DNA from: Pachyseris speciosa
Lineage: Eukaryota; Cnidaria; Anthozoa; Scleractinia; Pachyseridae
Direction of reading: 5' to 3'
Length of the DNA: 64,000 nt
Assembly (NCBI GenBank): GCA_016490735.1
Contig: JAEMWC010000036.1
Coordinates: 458,501 to 522,500 of the forward strand
Position 1 is the stretch's first letter; each line of letters begins with the position of its first letter. The translations under genes and the position numbers were made by a program. The notes beneath the pieces are model-generated. The model worked only from the letters and a program-made list of their open reading frames with translations, did not search any database and was not told the origin of the DNA. Of the stretch, positions 32,569 through 44,298 are shown in pieces.

Positions 32569-33893
32569 CAGTTGAACCTCTCCACAACGGCCACCTTGGG
32601 GACAGAAGAAAGTGGCCGTTGTGGAGAGGTGGCCGTTATGGGGAGGTAGGGGTGTAATATGACAAAGTGAAAGTAATAAGCAAAGGACCGCCAACGATAA
32701 TGCTGTAAAACGTAGGATCTACAAGAGATCTAATCAGCCAAAAAATAAATCGAATATACATGTAACAAGCAAGGCTGATACTACGTGAAAAAAGTTGACT
32801 TTGCTAGACACCAACATGATCGAGACTCAATAAAGTAGGGCTGCAACCATGGACAGCTGTTTCGTCCTCATTGGGACAGCTGTCCATGGTTGCAGCCCTA
32901 CTTTATTGAGTCTCGGTCATGTTGGTGTCTCGCAAAGTCAACTTTTTTCACGTAGTATCAGCCTTGCTTGTTACATGTATATTCGTAATATGACACCATT
33001 TTTTTCGGGAAGTAGCTGACATGTTTATTGTGCCAAGTTCATGCTTACTGTAGCCTATAAAGGCAATGCAATCTTATAGATATAGATAAAATACACAATA
33101 AGACTTAAATAATCGTTTTGAATCAAAACATTACAGTAACAAGACGAAACGAGCAAGGTTCGTAACATTCGCTATAAGTACTGTAGACAATTCATGCTTA
33201 CTGCAGCATATAAATGCAACACAATCAAAATACGTATACAGTATCATTAAAAAGGGTAAAGAAACGAAATGTTCCGAAGATAAATATCGATTACTGAATC
33301 AGTTTGTAAACGTTCGCGTTTAGAATAGCAGATACATTTTATTTTCTTTTAAATGAAATAAAGCAGTCAAGGGTTGTCTGCTTGAGCGAGATGTCACGCA
33401 TTTTGCTAAGCAAAGTGGTGAGTTTACTTGTAGCTTGGACGATTTCTTCGTTCCCGTGAAACTCAGCAAACGTAGCAAGGAAGGTGACTTTCTCGCGCGC
33501 GCTTGTGTTCGATGGATAAAGATCGCCAAAGTTAGCGACTACTACTCGTAGTCTAAAAACAAATATGTTCTAAGTATGTTCTAAAAAAACGGTTCTTACA
33601 AAAAAAAAAGTACTATATTTTAATCTTAAATGAAAGACTTGCCGTGATTAATCATCGACGCGCCATACAGATCAAATTTCGTGACCATTCTTGACTTTTT
33701 CGTCAGTCGCTGAAAATATTGGCCGTTGTCGAGAGGTTATTTTGCCAGTTGAGGACGCGCTTTAGTGGCCGTTGCCGTTGTAGAGAGGTGGCCGTTGTAG
33801 AGAGGTTTAAACAAGAGGTAATGTATGGGCTGTCCGCCAGGACAAAAATAAGTGGCCGTTGTGGAGAGGTGGCCGTTAGTGGAGGTTCGACTG
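32569..33893. mobile_element. 1325-bp Tc1/mariner-pogo type non-autonomous transposon
   Basis: The ends CAGTTGAACCTC and GAGGTTCGACTG are inverse, with TA at 32567-32568 and 33894-33895. Subterminal repeats of GTGGCCGTTGTGGAGAGGT occur at both ends. A TA target and CAGT terminus fit the Tc1/mariner-pogo superfamily. No transposase ORF remains. A fold-back is nested inside. Confidence 0.8.
32751..32985. mobile_element. Fold-back element nested in the pogo-like transposon
   Basis: Arms of about 108 bp are near-perfect inverses (GAATATACATGTAACAAGCA at 32752 and its inverse ending at 32985) around a loop of about 15 bases. On the minus strand the loop region reads GTCCCAATGAGGACGAAAC, a hairpin followed by GAAAC. 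It vaguely recalls Penelope hammerheads but lacks a CTGANGA box. Confidence 0.8.
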
Positions 33894-34166
33894 TATTTCA
33901 ACCGCTCCAGTTTACATTAAAAACAAAAGCTTTGTCCTAAACAATTTTTTTCACAAATAGTTCGGGAAAATCTTATGATACGGCGAATTTGTATGGATTA
34001 AAAATCTAAAAATTTTGGAAACGTTTTTGAGCGTTTTTCGAGTTCACCTTAAGTAAAAACAAAAGTAACCTAGTGACATAAGAAAGGAGCCAATGGTGGC
34101 TGAGTTTTGACATAAATAAATTGACATAAATAAATTGATAATGTCTTGCTCAAGGTAAATTTATTT

Positions 34167-34190
34167 GCAGCGGTAAACGCGCGTTAGACA
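34167..34190 (+). pseudogene. Exon B-like segment, unit 3
   Basis: After TTATTTGCAG it reads C-GGT-AAA-CGC-GCG-TTA-GAC-ATA-TAG (GKRALDI then stop), immediately upstream of exon D. Confidence 0.35.
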
Positions 34191-34209
34191 TATAGAGATA
34201 TATTTTTTT

Positions 34210-34268
34210 ATGATCAAAACGAACAAGGTTTACTGCGAAGGAGAAGAGGCAGTAAAAAGTTCTAAGGA
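34210..34268 (+). pseudogene. Exon D of the repeated gene family, unit 3
   Basis: MIKTNKVYCEGEEAVKSSK; the donor is degraded (GTCCGT). A TTAA-type element follows 44 bases later. Confidence 0.4.
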
Positions 34269-34315
34269 GTCCGTGGTAACGGAAAACGTTTCTAGAGTAA
34301 CTTTCAATATTTTAA

Positions 34316-35213
34316 CCCATTGGCGCCCGTGCCGGCCAAAACCGGCACACTCCCTTCAAAACATTGCAACTTTCTCAATCGCACGAATATTTCCTTAACT
34401 GTGAGTCGTGAGCACGAAATGGAATGTCCTTAAAATCTGGATATCCAATAAACGCAAGAAACGTAGCGATTTTTCCCAAATATGGCCTTTTGAGTTTGTA
34501 AAAGAACGATAAAGATAACGTCAAAGAGAAACGACAAAAATGCTCCTTTTTGCCTTTATGTTTTTTTAAAGAAATCATCGTCGTAAAACCAAACTTCAAC
34601 CATCATAACAAAATTCAGTCCTTGTTCTAGCTTAGAAATGACTATTTTTGTTCATATTCTTCTCTCGAGCGTAGATACAGCCTTTTGTTCCAGTGCATTC
34701 GGGCCTTTCCGCCGTCTACAGCCACTCCGACCTACCGCCAAAAATTCCTGCGTGTGGTCATCTTCAGTGCTCACAAATTCCAAAATATGCGGCGGTAGGT
34801 CGAGAAATTCATCAATAGTCGAGTCCCAAAAGTACTAAGTGTCCGACCCGCCAAATTCCCGGTTCGTCGAGTAACAAGGCAAATTTAACGTACATCACCT
34901 TGCTCGATTCTTTGAGAAAGTGGACTCTTAGCTACCGTCACGCTTAATGATGCTCATCAAGCAGCCACTAAAGATGAAAAATGGTGGTAAACTTAGCAAA
35001 CATTGCAAGCAAACCGAAACTGGGACGTCCTTGTAGCTCCACGGATGAAAAATAGTTCCGTCAGAATGACGTGTTTAGAAACCCTGAGACTCCAGTGCCT
35101 TACGACAGCACCACTTTTCCCTGGGAGTTTCAATAAAGAGTCACGAAATGCTATGTATCGTTTATAGGTGGAAAATCACACCGAAAACTGAAAAACGGCT
35201 GGGCTCCAATGGG
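34316..35213 (-). mobile_element. 898-bp TTAA-flanked element in the D-C intron of unit 3
   Basis: The ends CCCATTGGCGCC and GGCTCCAATGGG are inverse; flanks are TTAA (34312-34315) and TTTA (35214-35217, one change). In unit 1 the same place reads CAATATTTTGAGTGCTTAT uninterrupted. The minus strand carries the frame DSTIDEFLDLPPH...QEFLAVGRSGCR, ending at about 34662. This is probably the 5' part of a lost transposase gene; I cannot name it. Confidence 0.7.
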
Positions 35214-35564
35214 TTTAGTGCTTATGTTACCTTTTGTTAGTGGCGGAGTATTGTTTAACAAGATAACCTTCTCGTGATACCAATATAGCATTTTATAGAA
35301 TATTCACACAAAATGTGTCGTTATAACAATAGCGACTAGCGAATGATCTGTTTGATTTACGATTTTGACTGGTTGTTTCAAACATTACAAACGAACGAAA
35401 GTAAACAGAATTTCCGCAATGTGGCGCTGAATTCTAAGCATGCGCAGTTACAGTGAAAGCCCGATGACGTCGATCAGAACTTTTCGCTGGACAAGGGGAA
35501 CGAAGACGCAAAATAGCCCGCAAATACCGAGAAAAGCAAGGTGCAATAAAACCAAAAAGGTAAA

Positions 35565-35946
35565 ATGCAGTGCACTTGCCCAGTTTCTATAGAGATTGTG
35601 TGTATATCACTGAGGAAAGAGAAAGTCATATTATAGAAAGACATTTCAACTCAAGTGAAGACGACGAATGGGAGCCAAGGCGTGGGTTCTTTGAAGCAAG
35701 CATTACTCCAGAGACATTGCTTAATTCCATTATCCATAAGCTTCGCATCCGCTTGCAGCCACACGAATGAAGTGGTGACTGCTACGTATACTACTTGGAA
35801 TCTCCTTTTGATGTTGGGTTTTTCCCATATCAAAGCCATGGTCCTTTCTTCACTTCCATTGTAAAAGTCGTGTCCGCTTTACCCGCTGCTAGTACTGCTT
35901 GAAGCACTGTCCTAACCATGTGATCACCATTTACCCGTGGATGTAA
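35565..35946 (+). pseudogene. Exon C of the repeated family, unit 3
   Basis: It keeps the family ATG (35565), the H-x4-H and EPRRGFF segments and the TIYPWM-equivalent end. A 1-base shift early and an in-frame TGA where the family has AAA/CGA (about 35768) break it. Confidence 0.7.
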
Positions 35947-36105
35947 AAACCAAATTGAATATAAAGGTGTCTTGACAACTATGTTCGTCATTATTCCTCG
36001 AAACACAAATACCACACATTCCACTAGTCCACCTGTCCAGTCCAGTCCAGACCAGGCGACATGAGATATGTTGTAGCTGGTTTTAAAGAAAGCTGTTTGT
36101 AACTG

Positions 36106-36249
36106 AAACTGAGAACACGAGGAAGTAGAGACACCAAACTGTTAATAGATGCAATTCCTTTAGACGGAGCACGATATAATATACGGCGTTTCGAAATTTA
36201 TCTTAAAATCCAACTAATAAATAAACTGGAGATGCATAATATTGTTTAA
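36106..36249 (+). pseudogene. Exon E of the repeated gene family, unit 3
   Basis: Open segment KLRTRGSRDTKLLIDAIPLD... to ...NKLEMHNIV-stop. It differs from the unit 1 copy by only a few codons. Confidence 0.5.
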
Positions 36250-36381
36250 AAGATAGTCTATAAACACTTGGCTGTTTTACCCGTCACTTTGCCTGATTTT
36301 CTTATTGTTGAAGACGAAAAATAGACGGTTTGCTTTTAATGTGAACTGGGTAAATATGTCCTTAAGACTAACATCATTTCT

Positions 36382-36820
36382 CAGGGGCACCCAACGACAA
36401 GTCTCGGTAGACATCTGTTTGGAGGAAGGTAGTTCGCCTTCGACTTTCGGCGTCGATTAAAGAGTGCACTCGGATTTTCGTAACTTAAACGTGGCCTAAA
36501 AGACTCGCAATCGATAGCCCCTGATGTTTTCCAAAGGGTAGTAATTGCTGTTTTTCGCAGTCAAAAACGTCAGCCAGCATTTTCGGAAAGAAAATAGCTC
36601 CTTAAAACGTTCGTGGAAAGTTCACTTCAGCAAACATTTTCTCAAAGGGACATTTTGTTCCCCAACATTTTCGAGCAATTAAAAATTTTAGCTAAGGGAT
36701 CCGAATAGATCAAATTCTTCTAGCACACGAAAACATTACCTTAAACAGACTTCAAACACCACAAGATACTAAAAATTGCCTTTCTACAGCTTTTGGTTGA
36801 TTTGGCTGCTTGGGTGACTG
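36382..36820. mobile_element. TIR element CAGGGGCACCCAA, copy in unit 3 spacer
   Basis: The most complete of the copies (439 bp), CAGGGGCACCCAACGACAAG to CTTGGGTGACTG. Confidence 0.65.
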
Positions 36821-37425
36821 CATGAAATTATACAGTATCTGCTATTAGCATCTTTCAAAGAATACTCTGTAACAGGATGTAGAGACGTTGCAAAAGCAAT
36901 GAACACTTTAGTTTTCTTCTGTAAAGGTACATATTAAAGGATACCACTGATCTTATGATAAGTTAGCAATACGTGGCTATTCTTTAACTCTAGCTAGTTA
37001 CTCATTCAACTTATGAGCTAGAGCCACGTAGAAATAAACAATCAACTAAAATGGAATTTAAGATTGGTATCAATGTTCAGGACTCCGAGCAATTGGTGCT
37101 CCAACACCATACTCAAAAGGAGTTCTTCGGAAGCAGTCTCAGGTGACCAAAAGGGATTTATTTGACTGAGAACAAGATCAATGATGTTGCACGCGTCCAT
37201 GGCATATCCTCTTTGTTCTAAAGCAGGCTTATTTATAAAAGGTGGAATGAAAAACGTACGTAACATAGTTTCCCTATCGCTATTTTCCAGTCAAACCGTT
37301 TATCTTATGGGCTTCTTTTCCCAGCTATCAGTAAATAAAGACAAACGTTGAATTTTCCAATTAAGAGCAGTTGTTTGTGGGGGAGTATTGTTTAACCAGA
37401 TAACCTTCTCTTGATACCACTATAT

Positions 37426-38047
37426 AATTTCTTTAGTATAAATCTACTAGCGTTCTACCACGAATGCCGTTCTCTGATCGGCTGTGCTACTCGCTATCTA
37501 TTTAACAAATAGATTCCATGTCGCCGTGCGTCTGTTCAGTAATAGATCACAGATGACATCAAAATGTGGTAAAAACAAAGAAGTGGCACACGAGCCGCAG
37601 GCGAGTGTGTCACTGATGTTTTTACCACATTTTGACGTCTTCTGTGATCTATTACTGAACAGACGCACGGCAACATGGAATCTATTTGTTTTATATAATA
37701 AAGAAACAAAATGCAAGCGAAAAACTTGTGTGTGCCACTGATGTTTTTACCACATTTTGACGTCTTCTGTGATCTATTACTGAACAGACGCACGGCAACA
37801 TGGAATCTATTTGTTTTATATAATAAAGAAACAAAATACAAGCGAAAAACTTGTTTATTTTCACATTTCTGGAAAAATAAATGCAGTGACGACGTAATCT
37901 GTGCATCTGTCCTCTAATAGATCATAGCTAAGAACCAATCACAACGCGCGAACTATTCACTATTCACTATTTAAGTGTCTGCGAGGAGGAGTTAGATAAT
38001 TTACTTGTTTAGTTTTGAACGAATTGTAGATTTATACTAAAACAATT
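37426..38047. mobile_element. Fold-back element with tandemly duplicated arm
   Basis: The outer TIRs AATTTCTTTAGTATAAATC and its inverse end at 38047. Inside, AAATAGATTCCATGTCGCCG (about 37507) and its inverse form arms of about 100 bp. The right arm of about 120 bp (starting GTGCCACTGATG/GTGTCACTGATG) is present twice in tandem (about 37609-37730 and 37732-37855). The overlapping Cys/Arg-rich ORFs here arise from this structure. It interrupts the intron homology of units 3 and 4. Confidence 0.8.
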
Positions 38048-38145
38048 AGATTATTCGCTCTCGATTTTTAAGCGTGATAGCTGATTCGGGCTTCGCCCTC
38101 ATCAGCTATCACGCGATAGAAATCTTGAGCTCATAATCTAATTGT
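38042..38145. mobile_element. 104-bp hairpin MITE
   Basis: The ends ACAATTAGATTAT and ATAATCTAATTGT are inverse. The centre GCGTGATAGCTGATTCGG... forms a near-perfect 20-bp stem. It sits at the right edge of the preceding fold-back. Confidence 0.75.
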
Positions 38146-38397
38146 TAAATAGAAAATTCAAACAAAGTGTGTCGTTATAACAATAGCGACTAGCGAATGA
38201 TCTGTTTGATTTACGATTTTGACTGATTGTTTCAAACATTACAAATGAACAAAAATAAAACGGAATTTCAATATGGCGCTGAATTCTGAGCATGCGCAGT
38301 TATAACTGAAAGCGCTGGACAAGGCTAAAGAAACGAAGAATCAAAATAGCCCGCAAATACCGAGAAAAGCAAGGTGCAACAAAACCAAAAAGGCAAA

Positions 38398-38779
38398 ATG
38401 CAGTGCACTTGCCCAGTTTCTAGAGACTGTGTGTGTATCACTAAGGAAAGAGAAAGTCATATTAGAAAAGACCATTTCAACCCAAGTGAAAACGGCGAAG
38501 GGGAGCCAAATCAAGGGATCTTTGATGTCGACACTACTCTAGAAGCATTGTTTAATACAGTTATCCACGAGCTTCGCATCGGCTTGCAACCACACAAAAG
38601 AAGTGGTAACCGCTACGTATACTACTTGAAATTTCCTTTTGATGTTGGTTTTTTTTCCGTATCAAGGCAATGTTCCTTCTGCCACTTCCATCGTAAAAGT
38701 CGTGTGCAGCTTTATCCTCTGTCAGTATTGCTTTAAGGACTGTCCTAGCGAGGTGGTCACCATTTACCCGTGGATGTAA
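38398..38779 (+). pseudogene. Exon C of the repeated family, unit 4
   Basis: From ATG the frame is open to 38736. It includes H-x4-H (HIRKDHF), the ELRIGLQPH segment and the YYLKFPFDVGFF core. An extra T in a T-run (about 38654) shifts the frame before the Cys cluster, so the TIYP end is missed. Exon E of the same unit follows at 38916. Confidence 0.7.
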
Positions 38780-38915
38780 GAACTCCAAACACCGCACATT
38801 CCACCTGGAAATTTCCGCCAGCTCACGAAATCGACATTAGATATGGTGTAGCTTGTTTCAAAGAAAGCTGTAGAATATGTGGCTGTAGGACCCGGCACTT
38901 CTTGACCATTAAGCT

Positions 38916-39107
38916 TTGCAGTTAAAAGACACTGGAAATCAAACTGAGAAACCGAATATCGTTAAAATAAAAGACCCTATAAAGAAACTGAGAACACGAG
39001 AAAGTAGAGGCACCAGACTGTTAATAAATGTTATTCCTTTAGACAGTGCACGATATAATATACGGAGTTTTGAAATTTATCTTAAAATCCAATTAAATAA
39101 TAAATAA
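38916..39107 (+). pseudogene. Exon E of the repeated gene family, unit 4
   Basis: The longest version: an acceptor-like CTTTGCAG lies at its 5' edge, then LKDTGNQTEKPNIVKIKDP, then the shared core RLLINVIPLDSARYNIRSF and EIYLKIQLNNK-stop. The stop is about eight codons earlier than in units 1 and 3. Confidence 0.5.
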
Positions 39108-39889
39108 ACTGGAGATGCCTAAAATGGTACTGTTTTACCTATCTCTTTGACTGACTTTCTTGTTGTTCAACACGAGAAAAATAGACCGTTTGCTTTTCTA
39201 ATGTGAACTGGGTAAATATGCCCTTAACTGAGTAACATCATTTCTCGTTCCTCCGATTGCATGAAATCATGCAATATCTTATACTTTAGCATCTTTAAAG
39301 AATAATCTCTAACAGTATTTAGGGACGTTGCAAAGGCCATGAGCACTTATTGTTTCTTCAGTAAAGGTACATAAGAAATGATACCACTGATAATGATAGG
39401 TCAGCCATACGTGGCTATTCTTTAATTTTAGCTAGTCAATCATTCAACTTACAAGCATAGTGTTTTGAGATCGAGCCACGTAGAAAAAAGGAGTCAACTA
39501 AAATGGAATTTACGATCAGTATCAATGTTCAGAACGCAGAGCGCTATTAGTGCTCCAACACCATACTCAAAAGGAGTTCTTCGGAAGCAGATTCTAAGAT
39601 CAAAAAAGAGATTTATTGGACCGGGAGTTAGATTAATTGTGTTGCACGCGTCCATGGCAAGTTCCTCTTTCTTCTAAAGCAGGCTTGTTTAAAAAAGGTG
39701 AACAGAAAAACCTAAGTAACATAGTTTTCCTATCGCTATTTTTCAGTCAAACCGTTTATCTTATGGGCTTCTTTTCCCAGCTATTAGTAAAAAAAGACAA
39801 ACGTGGAGTTTTCCAGTTACGACCGGTTGTTTGGTCTACCGTCACGAATATTACAAATCATCCATTAGTACATTTTTCAAAGCTAGTGT

Positions 39890-40930
39890 AGTTGCTTTGG
39901 TCGGTGTAGTTGCTATAGTTAGCGTAGTTGCTATGGTTGTTGTAGATGCTGTGTAATTTACGCAGTTGCTGTGGTTAACGTTGTTGAAGTAGTTGGCGCA
40001 GTTACTGTAGTTCCTGTAGCCCTCGTAGCTGCTTTAAATGGTATAGTTTTCATTTGCAGCCTCTGTAGTTACTGTTAGTTGGTGTAGATGGTGAGGCCAC
40101 TGAAGCTGGTACAGTTTGTGAAGTTGGTGTAGTTGATGCAGTTTATTTTTTTCTGCAATTCCTCTCTCAGATTTGGTGCAGTTGCTGTAGTTGTGGAGTT
40201 AGTGTAGTTGGTGTAGCTGTTGCAGTTGTTGTAGTTGGTGTAGTTGATGTATGTGCTGTAGTTACTGCAGTTGCTGCACTTCGTGTACTTGTTGTAGTAT
40301 ATTTACCGCAGCAGTTGCTTTGTAGTCGCTGTAATTGCTGTAGTTGGCACAGTTGGTGTGCTTGGTTTCCTTAATGCAGTTGCTGTAGATGATGCAGTTG
40401 GTGTAGATACTATAGTTGTTGTGGTTGCTGTAGTCTGTGTAGTTGCTGGTTCGTGCGGTTGGTAAAGTTGTTTTAGACGCTGTAATTGCTGTAGTTGGCA
40501 CAGTTGGTGTGCTTGGTTTCCTTGATGCAGTTGGTGTAGTTGCTGTATTGGTGTGTTCGTGCAGTTGGTGAAGTTGCTTCAGAAGGTGTAGTTGCTGTAG
40601 TTGGTGTAGCTGCTGTTGAGTATATACTGGCCGTAGTGACTATTACTGGTCTCCATGGTGTTGATGTTGTAGTTGTAGTCCCTGCAGTTGCTTTAGTTGA
40701 CCGTGTAGTACAGTGGTGTAGCTGACGTGGTTGAAGTAACTGGTGTAGTCATGTGCTGCAGTTGCCGTAGCTCCTGTATTCCTCTAATCTGACATTGGTG
40801 GTGTAAATGATTTAGGTGGTGAAGTTGGTGTACCTGTAGTGGGGGGTAAAGTCCCTTTAGTAGTTGTAGTGTAGTTGGTGTTGTCCCTGTAGTTGCTTTA
40901 GCTGGGCGTGTGGTTGGTGTAGTATTTAGT
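39890..40930. repeat. Val-coding minisatellite, array 3
   Basis: Same word composition as arrays 1 and 2. A higher-order phrase GCTGTAATTGCTGTAGTTGG recurs at about 40329 and 40479, a period close to 150 bp. Confidence 0.8.
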
Positions 40931-41266
40931 ATAAAACAGTTGTGAAAAAATAATTCTCAGCACCTTGCACACGTTCAGTGTTGGCAACGTAATCATCTTG
41001 CTTGCAAGCGAATAAGGTACTATCCGGTCAGGAGCCCTAATTTTAAAACGGATATTTCAGTTGATGACCAGGAGCACTCCTTGTTTATTTACCAAAGTCG
41101 AACACTATTTTTCTATTAATATGAATCTAGACACGGACACACCACTTAATGGTTTTATCATTCGGTTCAGTCAGAGGTCAGAGTCACAGTTGAATTTCAT
41201 CAACGTACGAAGACTTAGGGAGGGTTCATAATTTACGTAGTGAGGGGCTATGATGATTTTGTGGCA

Positions 41267-41317
41267 GTGTGTGTGTATGTGTGTGCGTGTGCGTGTGCGT
41301 GTGCGTGTGCGTGTGCA

Positions 41318-41372
<55 letters not shown>
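41267..41372. repeat. (GT)n microsatellite with embedded (GTGTGC)n block
   Basis: A run of about 106 bp with GTGTGC hexamers in the first half and pure GT afterwards, followed by poly-G. It is unique to this spacer; the other spacers have G-rich tracts at the same point. Confidence 0.95.
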
Positions 41373-41373
<1 letters not shown>

Positions 41374-41660
41374 GGGGGGGATGTTAAGATTTTCGAGCAG
41401 TAGTATCTGGGGAATGGGGCCCTTTGGAAAATTTTGCCAAAAGTTTGGCATAAAAAAAATCACTTGATGGATCTGTACAAAGCAATTCTTCTCACTATTG
41501 TGTGTATTTTTTGGCAAATTATTTTAATGAGTATAGGGAAGATATTTGTTTACAAACATTTTTTTTATTTTTTAAAATGTGCAAAACGTTAAACAAAAGA
41601 ATAGCTCTGTGGTTGGCATATTAATAACAATATGTGACGTCACTGATATCTTTGCTATAA

Positions 41661-41890
41661 GTCGTTCCACGCTCTAAGCTAAAATCTTACGGCAATCGCG
41701 CTTTTTCTGTTGCCATGCTCCGGACAGCATAAAATGTAGCGAAGACCTTTTTTCTTTCAAGCATAATCTGAAAACTTATCTTTTTAAGCGTTATTTTAAT
41801 GAGTAGTTGTCTAATTGTTATGCAGTTTTAACTTTTTAACTTTAATTGTAAAACGCCCAAGAGCTTTTGGATAGGGCGCTATAAAAATTG
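41661..41890 (+). pseudogene. LINE 3' end, unit 4/5 copy
   Basis: VPRSKLKSYGNRAFSVA, a small deletion, then SIKCSEDLFSFKHNLKTYLF and a stop at 41806, then the 3' UTR with GGGCGCTATAAAAATTGTAT. It is the same insertion as at 26825-27543 without the fold-back. Confidence 0.85.
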
Positions 41891-41899
41891 TATTATTAT

Positions 41900-41980
<81 letters not shown>
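41891..41980. repeat. (ATT)n-(ACT)n microsatellite, LINE tail
   Basis: A TTA tail switches to an ACT repeat of about 80 bp. The unit 2 copy has only about four ACT triplets after TTA, so the ACT block expanded in this copy or contracted in that one. Confidence 0.95.
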
Positions 41981-41982
<2 letters not shown>

Positions 41983-42034
41983 TGGTAATCTAAGAGTTTT
42001 TGGCTTTTTTTTTTAGAATGGTTTCTTTTATCAG

Positions 42035-42089
42035 GTCCTCAGATACTCCTTTACCTTTAGAGCTAGACCAGTTATTTCCTTTCGCTCAG
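42035..42089 (+). pseudogene. Exon A of the repeated gene family, unit 5
   Basis: Acceptor TTCTTTTATCAG, donor GTATGT. It has an in-frame 24-bp deletion relative to unit 2, giving SSDTPLPLELDQLFPFAQ. The deletion removes the alternative ATG. Confidence 0.4.
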
Positions 42090-42617
42090 GTATGTATTGA
42101 GTTAAATGTGTCAATGGCCTTTAAATTAAATCCGAATTAGTTGAGAGGATTGTTCACAGCTGTTTAGAAACAGTCTCAGTGAGAAAGTTATTAAGCTGAC
42201 AGTGAACGATCCGTAAATCTGCAAATGGATTCTAGAAAACTGTATTACAGTACAGAGAGTTTATTTGTAACAAAGGTACACCTCTGGGTAGGTTCAACTG
42301 ATTCGAGTTTTGATCTTAACACCTCCTCCTGAAAAAATTATGAATTGATGTATTTCTGCCATAGATTTAAATTCAACACGATAAGAACTTTGGCAAACCG
42401 TTTAACACAGTAGTTGTAAAGAAATTCACGGCAAAAAGATCGTCTCGAGTTCATTTGCGACTAGAGAAGGATTCACGAGCCGTACAACGTTACTAAGGCA
42501 TTTTGCGTTAGGATTACCTTAAAAACAAAATCAACCGAATAGGAATGAGCCAAAAGTTGGGTTGTAATATAGGGAAACACGAATAAATTGAAAATGTCTT
42601 GTCTAAGCTAAATTTTT

Positions 42618-42685
42618 TAATCGATAAATACGAGATAGCCATTCTAAGAAAGTTTTCAACACGCTTTTCAAAATTTATTACATCA
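42618..42685 (+). pseudogene. Exon B-like segment, unit 5
   Basis: D-K-Y-E-I-A-I-L-R-K-F-S, ending in a stop at the same place as unit 2. Confidence 0.3.
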
Positions 42686-43694
42686 TAGTGAGTTCATTCA
42701 GTTTTTAACAAGAGTACGAATCAAGCTAAGATAACTTCAACTGATTTAGGGTTTGATTTTCACAATATACCTGCTTTTAAAGACTGATGTGTTTATGCCA
42801 TGCATTTCAACACGACAATAACCTTAGGAAACTGTTTAAAACAGTAGAAAACTCTCGGTAAAAAGATCGTCTTAGTTACGACTAAACAAGAATTCACGAG
42901 CCGTACAACATTTAACATCGGTAAACACGCGAAATAGAGATTTTAAGGACTCGGGATATTTTAAAAACAAAAGCAGCCGAAAGGGATAAAAATGGAGTTA
43001 AGAGTTGGTTTGTAATAAAGGGAAACAGGAATACATTGAATTATGTCTTGCCGGTCTAAGGTAAATTTATTTGTAGTGGAAAGTAAAGTTTCTATAAAGT
43101 TCGGGAAAATCTTATGATACGGCAAATTTAATATCTTAAGAGACGAGCTGCACACATTGTCATCATAAAAAACTAGCATAGAAAGTATAAAGGATTTTTT
43201 TTATTATTATATGGACAGAGATCTTTTCGCATGACGCCGAGTAAAATTAAGGATTAATATCACGCGTGCTTTCCGAAGTTGCTGAAATTGCCTGAGTGAT
43301 ATTTATCCTTAATTCTACGACGACCCATTGCGATTACGTGTTAACAACATAAGGGCAAAATTTTCTCAACACTGTTGAGAGGCACGTTGAAAAACAGTCA
43401 GCCAAGCGTAGTAAAAACACTCGTTCGCTCGCAAGCAAAACAAACAAACAATTGAACTAGTTGTTTGCGTCTAAAACGAGTATAGATGATTGTTATTTAC
43501 ATCCAGTCGAGAAAAAAATACGAATTTCATTTCGAATTCTTGACAAAATTAACAACGATCAAACCAAAAATTAAGCTTTGATTTATTTATTTCACTTGTG
43601 CTGTAGAGGTTTTTACCACTTGAAAATAAGTATCCACTTAAAAACACGCATCCGTAAAAACAGAAAACGGTTTGTCCAAAGAAAGAACTTCTTT

Positions 43695-43877
43695 TCACCA
43701 ATTTTGAGCTACTCGTTCTTCCCATAATGGTAAACTGTTCTGTGACCTGTTTTGGTGGGCTGCAAGATGCCGTGGTAACGTGGAAGCCCTTGACGCTTTA
43801 AATCGTTTTGTTTTACAACCACACAATCCCGCTACGCCGGGCGCCATGCATGTCGATCCAAGTTTTAAGCTTTTCAC
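43695..43877 (-). other. Conserved open frame on minus strand, unit 5 copy
   Basis: Paralogue of 29340-29543: LGSTCMAPGVAGLCG and LAAHQNRSQNSL are kept. No family recognised. Confidence 0.25.
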
Positions 43878-44298
43878 GAGAAAAACTTTTGCTCTTTCTT
43901 TTTATCATTCAAAAATTCACTTTCCGGAGTCGGTATCTTTTAAAGTTAACTGAAACTATCCGATTGATTATCCTAAGAAACGTAAAGAAAATCAACGGAC
44001 TTAGCCGCCATGCTTCTGATGCTTGAAACTGCTTTGGGCCATAAACCATCGAATAGCGCCTCTCGGTAGCAAACGGAAGCCGCTGGAAATTTGATTGACG
44101 GCAGCGAAAACCACAGCTGTCGGTTGAAGTTCGCGTGCGAGCCTCTATAGTTTCCCGAGGCGCGAAGCCCGAGAGGAGGTCTGGGTCGATAATGAATACT
44201 AACATGGGCTGAACTCAACGCAAGCGCGATGACTCGCTCGTTTCTCGACCGCTAGACAAGGGCAACGCTGGGTTCTCCCGAAATTCAACGCAAATTTG

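Noticed and set aside
37484..37917. Cluster of overlapping Cys/Arg-rich ORFs on both strands
   Set aside because: All arise from the fold-back arms and the tandem arm copy; the same peptide appears in sense and antisense.
41248..41517. Thr-His/Val-Cys repeat ORFs
   Set aside because: Translation of the GT microsatellite.
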